Below, piece after piece: positions 8,313 to 17,400 of a stretch of DNA of 64,000 bases; the stretch's first letter is position 1, and each line of letters opens with the position of its first letter. Where the stretch lies: positions 237,875 to 301,874 of the forward strand of contig JAHHHF010000064.1 in assembly GCA_019359495.1 (NCBI GenBank), given 5' to 3'. This stretch comes from Goleter apudmare HA4340-LM2. Its GTDB lineage: Bacteria; Cyanobacteriota; Cyanobacteriia; Cyanobacteriales; Nostocaceae. Below the pieces are notes generated by a model. That model made no database searches. It was not told the DNA's origin and saw nothing but the letters and a program-made list of their open reading frames with translations. A program made the position numbers and the translations under genes.

Positions 8313-11060
8313 TTAACTACCGCGTAGCGAAGCGACTAATTGACGGGCGAATACAGAAATTGCTTCATATTTATCACGATGTTGTTGCATTACTTGTTGG
8401 CGTGCAGTTTGTTCATTGGGGTTGTTAGCAACTACTGCTAATTGTTCGTATCCAGGATAGTAGCGACAAAAGGTATAAATCCCGTTATCATCTAGTAACC
8501 ATTGGCTATAAATACCTGCTTTACGCGGGAAAAAGCTTTCGGAAGCATTACGGGCAATAATTTCGCGGGGATATTTCAAAATATCTACAAAACTATCTAC
8601 CGCCACTGGCTGAATCCGACCAATTAATCTGGTGCTGAGGTTTTGTAAAATTTTCGATGCAGCTGGTGATTTAGCAATGGTGTCGGGGTCTTGTGCTGAT
8701 AAAATCACTCGAATCCCGGCTTTAGCACCGTTGGCACAAATCCGACCTACTAAGTTGGCAATTTGGTCAAATTCAAACAGAATTGGCGCTTCATCAATAA
8801 AGAAAATGGAAGCTGGACTGCTGAGGGCGCGGCGTAAGGCGGCGGAGTAAGCACTCAAGGAGAGGACTGCTGCATCTTCACTATCCGATAAATTTCGCAG
8901 TGCAAATACTAACAGTTTGGCATCAGTGCGAAAGCTAGATGGTGCAGAAATTGCTTGTCCCACACGACTAGAAAGCCAAAACCGCAAGCGCAGTTGAATT
9001 TGACTCAAGGCATCCTCTACTCTGTTGCTGAGAGAATCGAGTTGTAGATGTTCTGGGGTACAGAAATTGAGAAAATCTCTCAGAGTCGGGGTTTTTTGCC
9101 AGGCTTGAGTCCCAAAACCCTCAATCCTGGCTTCTTGATAGCGTTTTTGAATGCCGCGATCGCTAAAGAAGGCTTCTAGGGCTAAATTAATTAAGGAGCG
9201 TACTGTTTGCCCTAGTAGTTGGTTTTCTGTGGATGACCCCAAAACCATCGTCAGTAGGGCTGATTCCAGAAAGGCGATATAATCAATCATGCGATCGCGT
9301 TGTTCTTCTACACTCAGCGATCGCAAGTCTGGTTGCTCAAATAAGTTATTTGATTGTTTAGAAATATCAAAATAAGCTCCGTTCTCCTCCATAAACTCTG
9401 TGTAGTCAGTAAAGGTAGATGACCCATCTGGTTTGGGAAAATCTAAGGCTACAACCGGGATGTTATGGGCTAAAGCTTGAGTTAAAATCCCTGACACCAA
9501 CACCGATTTCCCTGCCCTGGTAGTGGCAAACAGGGCTAAATTTTTGTGTTGATTAAATAAATCCAAATGTATTGGCGTACCACCTTCCGCCGCAATCAAT
9601 TCAAAGCCCTGACTATCACCTTTTCTCGTCAGCACTAACGGCATTAACCCAGGAACTTCGCTAGTTAAATACAACTGGCGACGATTAAAAGGTTTGACTA
9701 ATAAACCTTCCCAAACTATCGGTAGCGATTGTAGCCAAATCTTCCAGGCGTATTCTGTTTCCCTAATGACCTTGGCTGGACGTTGAAAACAGTTTTCAAT
9801 ATATCTTGTCGCTTCATCCAATTGTTCCACGGTGGAACGATGCACAAACATTGCTATACCCGTATATATGGGTACTGCCCCTTCATACAGTTGTTCCTGT
9901 GCCGCTACAGATTTTTTCAGCTTTAATTGGGCGTTGACATCAATAGTTCTACTCTTTTCTTGAGCCATGATTGCCGTCATATTCGACTGCTTCAAGACTC
10001 GTTGTAAGGTAGTTTTTACCAGTGCTGGATTTGCCGCCGTTAACTGACAAAAAATTTCCGTATCTACTACTGTTTCTCTAGAAAGTAATTCCCATAAATA
10101 GCGTAATTGTGAAGATTTATTTGCCCAGCCGCCGGGTTTTTCTAGAAATGTTAATGCCCCAATATATTTATTGTTGATATTTACCCAACGGCGGTCTGCA
10201 CAAGGGACACCAGACTCCATCAGTAAGGTTGTACTGTGAATATTATCTACCAAAAGTTTAGTACTAGCCAAGTCTGAATAAACTTGTTCATGTAGCCCAG
10301 TTTCGTCTAATGTGAGCAATTGGGGAATATCTATAGGCGGTGTATCATTAAATCTTCTCCAGATTCCTCCCCAAAGTTCTTGAGCAGTTAAAGGCTGAAC
10401 ATCTAAGCCCATTTTGTTAGACAGCAGTTGTTCCCAGCGACCAAAACCTTGTTTATAAGCATTGGTAATGACACTTTCTAGGCGCTGGTTTTCGGCTTCG
10501 GCAATATCGCCTTTAAATTTCAACCACCATGCTTCTGATCTGGCTAATAGCCTCTCAACTAAATCATTGGTGTTCGAGGAATTTGGCTCTACGGTGTAAG
10601 TTACATAAATCCGGAGAAACTTGGGTTTACGAATTCCCGCATTATTCAATTCTTTGGCTCTAGCTCGTTCTGCCATCAACAAATATTTAATATCTCGTGA
10701 TGACGTACTTTTCGCTAATGCTGATAGTTCTTGTTGTCGCTCTGTATCAGAGATAAAAGACCCCAAATGCAGCGTCATTTTTTCGCCACTAGGGATATCT
10801 TTTAGCCCAGCTTCTATGTTGTTGAAAATGGTATCGATTTGTTCGGCTCTTAAGGTGGTGTGGATGCCACGACAATCGAAACCAAAAACAAAGCAAAACC
10901 TGTCTTTTTGATTGCCTTTGGTCAAAATATAAGCGCCAATATCACGTTTATTGAACGAGACACGCAGCATGGTTGCCAAGTGTAAGGCGTCTTCAAATGG
11001 TGTGAGCCGAGTTGCGTTGTCGGCGAGACCGATGCTTTGTTTTCCGATTTTTTGCTTCAT
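8313..11060 (-). CDS. VirB4/TraC-like conjugation ATPase
   Basis: 915 residues. The C-terminal half is a P-loop ATPase: Walker A TTRAGKSV near residue 516 and Walker B SIFFIDEAP near residue 755, with a following LSAQDPD segment matching the sensor region of VirB4/TraC/TrbE ATPases. The N-terminal half (about 1-480) is the variable domain of this family. These enzymes power pilus assembly and substrate transfer at the inner membrane. The length is right for VirB4/TraC. The start at 11060 lies inside the 3' end of the upstream gene (68-bp overlap); no strong ribosome site precedes it, fitting translational coupling. This is the best-supported member of the cluster. Confidence 0.85.
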   Translation of the reverse strand: MKQKIGKQSIGLADNATRLTPFEDALHLATMLRVSFNKRDIGAYILTKGNQKDRFCFVFGFDCRGIHTTLRAEQIDTIFNNIEAGLKDIPSGEKMTLHLGSFISDTERQQELSALAKSTSSRDIKYLLMAERARAKELNNAGIRKPKFLRIYVTYTVEPNSSNTNDLVERLLARSEAWWLKFKGDIAEAENQRLESVITNAYKQGFGRWEQLLSNKMGLDVQPLTAQELWGGIWRRFNDTPPIDIPQLLTLDETGLHEQVYSDLASTKLLVDNIHSTTLLMESGVPCADRRWVNINNKYIGALTFLEKPGGWANKSSQLRYLWELLSRETVVDTEIFCQLTAANPALVKTTLQRVLKQSNMTAIMAQEKSRTIDVNAQLKLKKSVAAQEQLYEGAVPIYTGIAMFVHRSTVEQLDEATRYIENCFQRPAKVIRETEYAWKIWLQSLPIVWEGLLVKPFNRRQLYLTSEVPGLMPLVLTRKGDSQGFELIAAEGGTPIHLDLFNQHKNLALFATTRAGKSVLVSGILTQALAHNIPVVALDFPKPDGSSTFTDYTEFMEENGAYFDISKQSNNLFEQPDLRSLSVEEQRDRMIDYIAFLESALLTMVLGSSTENQLLGQTVRSLINLALEAFFSDRGIQKRYQEARIEGFGTQAWQKTPTLRDFLNFCTPEHLQLDSLSNRVEDALSQIQLRLRFWLSSRVGQAISAPSSFRTDAKLLVFALRNLSDSEDAAVLSLSAYSAALRRALSSPASIFFIDEAPILFEFDQIANLVGRICANGAKAGIRVILSAQDPDTIAKSPAASKILQNLSTRLIGRIQPVAVDSFVDILKYPREIIARNASESFFPRKAGIYSQWLLDDNGIYTFCRYYPGYEQLAVVANNPNEQTARQQVMQQHRDKYEAISVFARQLVASLRGS

Positions 11061-11388
11061 GGTTTACTTCTAACAAGCTGTGATAACGAGCAAAGCCTCT
11101 TGTCCAAGCAGGCACACCGACGAATTTACTTAAAAAACTCCAACTGCGACCACCAGTTAATATCCACCAAGTCGCCATTCCCCAACCAGCAATTAGTACT
11201 GTCCATAACCATTTTTGAAATTCATCTTGGAAAAACCCCCCGAAAATACCATTGATGATGAAGTAGGCGGCTAGAGCGATTACTGTCCAAGGAAGAATTT
11301 GATCTGCTGGTAGTGGCCCTAATGATGGTTGGCTTCCGAGGATTTGATTGACTGGACGAAAGTCTCTATCTGGCTCTTGAGACATCAT
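10993..11388 (-). CDS. small membrane protein, VirB3-like position
   Basis: 131 residues with two adjacent hydrophobic segments (about 31-50 and 60-78) and a basic C-terminus (KNRKTKHRSRRQR). Its 3' end overlaps the VirB4-like gene by 68 bp in another frame. A small two-helix membrane protein directly before VirB4 is the usual place of VirB3/TraL. No residue-level motif confirms this. It starts 12 bp after the candidate pilin gene. Confidence 0.55.
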   Translation of the reverse strand: MMSQEPDRDFRPVNQILGSQPSLGPLPADQILPWTVIALAAYFIINGIFGGFFQDEFQKWLWTVLIAGWGMATWWILTGGRSWSFLSKFVGVPAWTRGFARYHSLLEVNHEAKNRKTKHRSRRQRNSAHTI

Positions 11389-11400
11389 AAATTTCCGATT

Positions 11401-12015
11401 TTATTGACTGCTGTCACCAATAATGAAGCCTGTCAGTACATCCGCAATTGTGACAGCAACCACGACCAACAAAGGAGTTCTAGCAATACTTTGCCAATCC
11501 TCATCCTTGCGGACTGCATTCACTACACCAATCAAGGCTACAGCAATGTAAAGTAAGTAGAGCGCCCGTAAAACGTTGAAAACTAATCCCACTGCTAGCT
11601 GGGTATTGTTGTCGTTACTTGCACCTTGGGTAAGAGTATTCTGAAAAAAGTCTTCTGCTTTTTTAAAAAATTGGGCTTGTGCAGGTGCGGCAAAATAATC
11701 TAACCAAAAGACACACAGGAGAGCCACTGCTGCTAAGACTTGTAGTAGTATTAACTGGTGTTTTGGTAAATGTACTTGCTGCCCAATTCGCTGGATGACT
11801 GTGGCAATCAAACTGCCAGTTAGCAGGCAGAACAGTAAGACAGGGCTGTGCAGACTAATCGTGCTTAATAACACTAAGCAAGCAATAATAAATGGTGCCG
11901 ATGCAATTAGCGTCTGACGCCAAAATTTGACGATTTCCGTTAATTTTGCAGCTTTATTCACGTTAGCCAGAAATGCTTTTGGCAAAAATCTCTTATTCGT
12001 GCTACGGCTAGACAT
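11401..12015 (-). CDS. candidate VirB2/TrbC-like pilin precursor
   Basis: 204 residues, first gene of the minus-strand cluster. The first 115 residues hold three hydrophobic segments; the third ends in APAQAQFF, a good signal peptidase site. The remaining 88 residues contain two hydrophobic helices separated by a short charged loop (VRKDEDW), the layout of a VirB2/TrbC pilin, where a long leader is removed and two helices remain. No pilin-specific sequence motif was recognised, so this is inference from layout and position before the VirB3- and VirB4-like genes. Alternatively it is just a polytopic membrane protein. Confidence 0.5.
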   Translation of the reverse strand: MSSRSTNKRFLPKAFLANVNKAAKLTEIVKFWRQTLIASAPFIIACLVLLSTISLHSPVLLFCLLTGSLIATVIQRIGQQVHLPKHQLILLQVLAAVALLCVFWLDYFAAPAQAQFFKKAEDFFQNTLTQGASNDNNTQLAVGLVFNVLRALYLLYIAVALIGVVNAVRKDEDWQSIARTPLLVVVAVTIADVLTGFIIGDSSQ

Positions 12016-12451
12016 TTGTTATGCTTCTATTAATTATTAGATTTACGTTTTGGTATTATATTAAACTAATGACCACAAGTATCGTAACATAATGAACCTG
12101 CAAAATTAGTCTTGAGAGATAAAATAAAACCTCGATTATACACGGAGTGAAATGAGTAGTTATAGAAAAAGTTGGGTTGAGGAATTTATGATTTACTAGC
12201 AATATCTTGGCTATATGGAAGAAAACTGTACTTATTGCATGAAACCTCTAAAATTTACGAACTTCCAGCCTGAATATACTTTTTGTATGTTGGTTTTAAC
12301 ACTTGAAGCAAGCTTTAGCTAAGGGTCAGGCAATTAAACTAACTGTATTTTTGCTGCATCGGAGAATAAAAAACTTGACATTATTCACATTTTACAGAAG
12401 CAGCCTCAAACCCTTAACCAAGCTTGCTAGTTCTACCAGGTCACAAATCTT
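12016..12451. other. intergenic, presumed promoter region of T4SS-like cluster
   Basis: AT-rich, no coding potential, repeat family or clear regulatory motif seen. It lies upstream of the minus-strand cluster and downstream of the phoX-like gene's stop codon. Confidence 0.4.
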
Positions 12452-13876
12452 TTATGAGCGTCTTCTATTCCAGTCACCCCAAACTGCTAGTGTAATTCCA
12501 GGGCTTTGGATATTGACAAACATTGTGCGAGAATCCGGTGAGAAACACACACCAGCAAATTCACTACCATCGTAAGGTGTTGGTAGAGCGTTGGATGCAA
12601 AACGATAAATTTCGCCGTCCCTGTTAATACCGTGGACGTATTCCATACCGCTACCGTCTTCACAGATGAAGATATCCCCGGAAGGAGCTACACAAATGTT
12701 ATCTGGGGCATTCAGAACGTTCGCATTCGGGGATTCAAATACGAGGATCAGAGTGTTGTCTTTGGGGTCATAGGCAAAAATCTGCCCTTGTCCAGCATCA
12801 CCACCATTGGTACAAGCAAAGTAAATGAAGCCGTTGCCATACCAACAACCTTCACCGCGTGAGAAGATGGCAGCACCTTGAGCTTGTCCTTGGCCTCGTG
12901 TGGAGTCAGCGAAGTTGTTGGTATCGGGGTCTACGTTATTGATGCGTACCCATTTGACTGGTAATCTTTGGTCTTTGTATGGCAGAAAACCTCTGCGAGT
13001 ATTAATTGCCGTTTGAGCATTGATTGCAGGTGGTCTGCCTGGCAGATCAACTACTAACGCTTCTAGGACTCCAGCACCATTTTGCAGGTCGCCATACCTG
13101 CTAGGAGTAAAGTTATGACGATAGCGATAGAAGCAACTATTACCATCATCTTCAGTTTGATAGATGTATCCAGTATCTGGGTCAACTGCCACAGCTTCGT
13201 GGTTAAAGCGTCCCATTGCCACTAGGGGAATTGGTTGGGCAATTTGAATGTCAGATGTTGCCGGAACTTCAAAGTTATAGCCGTGCTTTTTGAGTGAACT
13301 ACCAGTTCCTGGTAGAGTCACATTCTCTTCACTACTAATCCAGGAACCCCAAGGAGTTAGTCCACCAGCACAGTTACGAATTGTCCCTGCTAAAGATACA
13401 AAATGCTTTCTGAGTTTACGACTTGTACTATCAACAACAACTGTTGTTGTACCGCCACCAGGACGGTCATAGCGTGGCAACCCAGTTACTGCATTAGCAC
13501 CATCAGCGCCTACCTCATGATTTCGCACCAGAATTGTGGTGTTTCTACCACCAGGAAAGGCAGCCATACCATCGTGCAAACCTGGGACTAGTGCTCCATC
13601 GTCCATAGGTTGCCCTGTGTAAGAGATCACAGTGTATTTAAAACCAGGAGGAAGTGCTAACGCGGAAACCTTTCCTAAGTCAACTCCTTGAAAAATAACA
13701 CCAGCAAGTTCATCAGCATTTTCCGGTGGCCTTGGTGTCAAGGCACCATAGCCAATGCCGCGTGTAAATTGACCATTAGCAGATCTTGCATACAGAGCTT
13801 CCAGAGGAGAAGCCATCGAGACACCGGCGGCACTCGCACCAGCTAACTTGAAAAAATTACGTCTTGAGAAGCTCAT
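12452..13876 (-). CDS. PhoX-type (DUF839) Tat-exported phosphatase
   Basis: 474 residues. The N-terminus has a twin-arginine signal (SRRNFFKLAGASAAG, then an Ala-rich stretch to about residue 30). The rest matches the PhoX/DUF839 beta-propeller family: VRNHEVGADG, NCAGGLTPWGSWISSEE, FNHEAVAVDP with YQTEDDG, GEGCWYGNGF and PDNICVAPSG blocks. PhoX enzymes are Ca/Fe-dependent alkaline phosphatases that release phosphate outside the cytoplasm. This one is shorter than classical PhoX, so substrate use is unproven. The ATG at 13876 gives the intact Tat signal. A possible Pho box lies about 90 bp upstream. Confidence 0.85.
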   Translation of the reverse strand: MSFSRRNFFKLAGASAAGVSMASPLEALYARSANGQFTRGIGYGALTPRPPENADELAGVIFQGVDLGKVSALALPPGFKYTVISYTGQPMDDGALVPGLHDGMAAFPGGRNTTILVRNHEVGADGANAVTGLPRYDRPGGGTTTVVVDSTSRKLRKHFVSLAGTIRNCAGGLTPWGSWISSEENVTLPGTGSSLKKHGYNFEVPATSDIQIAQPIPLVAMGRFNHEAVAVDPDTGYIYQTEDDGNSCFYRYRHNFTPSRYGDLQNGAGVLEALVVDLPGRPPAINAQTAINTRRGFLPYKDQRLPVKWVRINNVDPDTNNFADSTRGQGQAQGAAIFSRGEGCWYGNGFIYFACTNGGDAGQGQIFAYDPKDNTLILVFESPNANVLNAPDNICVAPSGDIFICEDGSGMEYVHGINRDGEIYRFASNALPTPYDGSEFAGVCFSPDSRTMFVNIQSPGITLAVWGDWNRRRS

Positions 13877-13967
13877 GACAAAATATCGTGAAAAACACCT
13901 CGAATCTAGAAGATAAGAATTATTTATTAATAAAGTAGTAAGGTATGTTTAAAATCTAATACCTTGT

Positions 13968-13997
13968 TTTTTAACAAATCAGTAAGGCATGGTTAAG
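13968..13997 (-). promoter_or_regulatory. possible Pho box upstream of phoX-like gene
   Basis: Read on the minus strand, this is CTTAACCA, 3 bp, CTTACTGA, 3 bp, GTTAAAAA: three octamers at 11-bp spacing, as in the cyanobacterial Pho box (repeats related to CTTAACCT bound by the PhoB/SphR-type regulator). Only the first octamer is a close match. The spacing to the gene (about 92 bp) is suitable for a promoter. Confidence 0.4.
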
Positions 13998-14019
13998 GAT
14001 TGCTACTAGTACCGCCGTG

Positions 14020-14225
14020 AATTCAAAATTCGTCTTGAAAAGTTGAGCCACTCCGTTGCGGAGAGAAGTTGCCGGGGAGATGTTCTTTCCGGCAAACTTC
14101 GGGGGGTTCCCCCCGTTGTAGGAAGTGGCGTTCCTCGGTTGGAAAACCCGCCTACAGAACTTTCCGCAAAATTCAAAATGAATACAGCGTAAGCGTTTCG
14201 TTGTTTATTGCCGCCGACCTGTACT
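14020..14225. repeat. GC-rich palindromic intergenic repeat
   Basis: Unlike the AT-rich surroundings, this stretch is GC-rich with nested short palindromes (for example GGGGGGTTCCCCCC-type and CTCCGTTGCGGAG). It encodes no convincing protein and resembles repeat blocks common between Nostocales genes. No second copy was seen in this window. Confidence 0.45.
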
Positions 14226-14267
14226 AGCATTTAATTTGATTGGCAAATATTGAGATGCAATGAGAGT

Positions 14268-14372
14268 CTAGTAGTCTGTCAAGATAAAAATGATGGACTG
14301 TAGGCATCTTGCCCGCGTGAGCGAGACGCTCACACTACCAAAAATCTCAAAACAAAATTGACAGACTACTAG
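14268..14372. repeat. 105-bp MITE with perfect 15-bp inverted ends
   Basis: The ends are CTAGTAGTCTGTCAA and its exact inverse. The interior carries a GCATCTTGCCCGC fragment similar to the hairpin of repeat family A and a GTGAGCG...CGCTCAC palindrome. It is non-coding. Only one copy of this family was seen here. Confidence 0.75.
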
Positions 14373-14474
14373 GGTCAAAAATTCAGGTTTTTTTTGGATT
14401 CTTGACTGGAAGCGGAGCGCCTCCGGTTCCGCTTTAGCGGTACGCCCCTACAAAGGGTTTTGGTGAATGCATAT

Positions 14475-17400
14475 TTAATAATGACTTCTGAGGAGATGAA
14501 CGATCGCTATGGCTAAATCTAGGGGGTCAACAGGCTTGGGGATATGCTTTTGAAACCCGGCGGCGATCGCTTTTCTGTGGTCAATTTCGCCAGCATAGGC
14601 AGTCAAAGCGATCGCGGGAATTTCTCCACCTTGGGTTGCTGGCCTTTTTCTCACCTCACGCAGCAACATATAGCCATCCATCACAGGCATTCCAATATCA
14701 CTTAAGAGGATATCTGGCTGTGACTGATCTAGTGCTGTTAATGCCTCACTGGCCGAGGCTACCGTGGTGATAGTTCCCCCATATTGTTCTAGGGCAAAGC
14801 TAAAAAACTCCCGCACATCAGCTTGATCATCTACAAATAAAATTTTGACTCCACGCAGTAATTCGTCTTCGGTGGCTATTTCAGAGTGGGCAGACTGATC
14901 ATTGGCAGCTTGCAGGTCAGGATTGTGGAGGAACGGTATTCTGACTGTAAAGGTTGCTCCTTGTCCTTCACCAGCACTCTCTGCCTGAATTGTACCACCG
15001 TGGAGTTCTACTAAATGGCGGACAATTGCTAGCCCCAATCCCAGCCCACCAAATGCTCTGGTAGTTTTGCCATCGGCTTGGCGGAAGTATTCAAAGACGT
15101 GGGGCAAAAATTCTGGATTGATCCCTTTACCTGTATCAATTACTTGGATTTGGGCCTGATGGTCAATCTCTGACAAGCGTACCTCTACCTGTCCCCCTGT
15201 GGGTGTGAATTTAACGGCATTGGAGAGGAGATTCCAAACTACCTGCTGTAAGCGGTTGGCATCACCCATGACCATAGACTCATTGTCACTCAGCACGAGT
15301 TGCAATTGAATGGACTTGGCTTCGGCTGCTAACCGCATTGTTTCCAGGGCGGCGGTGATTGTGGTCCGCAAATCCACTGCATAGATATTCAGGCTTAATT
15401 TACCACGTAAAATCCGGGAAACATCCAACAGGTCTTCAATCAATTGGGTTTGTAATTTGGCATTGCGTTCAATGGTTTCTAAACCCCGGAGAGTGGTGGC
15501 GGCGTCGTGTTTGCGGGTGCGGAGTAACTTAGCCCAGCCCAGAATCGGATTGAGGGGAGTTCTGATTTCATGGGAAAGGACGGCGAGAAATTCATCTTTA
15601 ATGCGGTTGGCAGTTTCTGCTGCTGTGCGTGCTGTTTGTTCGGCTTCGTAGAGTTGAGCACGGGCGATCGCTTGTCCACATTGCTGCCCTAAAGTCAACA
15701 TAAATTCCCGGTCTTCTTGACTAAATACCTGGGCTGTGGTGAAGCTTAATCCTAGTGCCCCAATGGCTTTGGCTTCGACAATCAGGGGAAGACAGGCGAA
15801 GGCTTGATTGCCTGTGGTGGTTATGGTGTCTTCCAGGTGGGGATATTTGTCAATCAAGGCGGCTACATTTTCTAAAAAAATCGATTTGCCGGTTCTGACT
15901 GTTTCTGCTAAGGGGACATCGGTATTTAACGGGAAGCTTTGCCAAGTGTCTATTACTGATTGCGGATAGCCAATTGCCTGCACCACCTTAATTTGAGTAC
16001 TGCCCTCAACTAGTAAGGCCACAGAACCAGATGTCGTCCCTAAGGCGGCAATTCCTTGGTTCACCACTACACGCGCTACCTCTTGGGGCGTCAATGCTTC
16101 CGAGAGGGCGGCGGTGATTCTTTGTAACCGCACCATGCGATTTACTGCCCTTTCAGCGGCCTGTTTTGCCTGTTGAGTTTCTTGGTAAAGTCTGGCGTTG
16201 TCAATTGCTGTGGCTGCCCGGCGGGCAATATCTTCTGATAAAGCTAAATCAGCTTGACCGTAGTAACGCCCAGACTCGGCGGTAACAAAAGACATAGCAC
16301 CGAATAATTGCCCACGGGAGTAGAGGGGAATCACCATCAGAGAACGAATACCCAAGCTAAGGAGTAATTGTAGATGTTCCTCATCTTGGGCGAACTCTGC
16401 CAGCGTTGCTGATTGGGAAAAGTCCAAATAAAAGAGGGATTCTCCTTGCTGCAACTGCGGCAAAATTGAGTGTTTTTGCTTGGTATGAGATGGATAACGC
16501 CGTCGTAATTCTCGGATGATATCTTTTTTTGCGGGGTCAGCTGTGGCGATCGCTAGGTGTTGAATGGAGTTATCTTCTCTAAAGATATCTACTACACAAA
16601 AATCTGCTAGGGTGGGGACTGCCAGATTTGCCACGTTAGATAGGGCGACTTCATAATCTAAGGCAGCAGCTAGTTGGGCACTGGTTTCTACTAAAAATTG
16701 TTGTGTGGCTTGGGCTTGTTTGCGATCGCTAATATCTTCGATAATGCCGAATGCATACCTGGGGTTACCCTCAGCATCCCACACTACCGATGAAGTTAGG
16801 TTTACCCAAAGAACGACACCATCTTTGCAGATGTAGCGTTTTTCTAAAGAATAACCAGTGATTTCCCTAGCTAATACTTGTCGAGCATAGATCCAATCAA
16901 CTTCTAAATCATCAGGGTGGGTAATTTCCTCGAAAGACATTTGGGTTAATTCTTCACTGCTGTATCCGGTGATTTCACATAGGGCAGGATTCACCTGCAA
17001 AAATTGTCCATCTAAGGCCACTAAGGAAATCCCTACAGGTGCTTGATTGAACATTGCCCGGAATCTTTCTTCGCTTTCGTACCGCGCCTCTTCAGCTTGT
17101 TTGCGCTCTGTCATATTCAGCACAAAAAAAGCTCCTCGGTCTACAGTTCCCCGAAAGTGGCTAGCGCCTACCAGCACTGGGATGCGTGAGCCGTTTTTAT
17201 GGATATACTGCTTCTCATAAGGGGTGCATACAGGACTATCTTGAAGTTGTGTCAGTGCTTGCTCATCGAGTTGCAGGTATTCTAATGGTGTCAGGTCTAC
17301 CCAGTTAAGCCTACCAGTTAGCAAGTCTTCACGGGTATAACCCACCATATTCAGCAAGGCATCATTACCATCAGTAATTATACCGCCTCTCTCCCAAAAG

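Noticed and set aside
14006..14230. 74-residue minus-strand frame
   Set aside because: It covers a GC-rich palindromic repeat; the peptide is repeat-derived.
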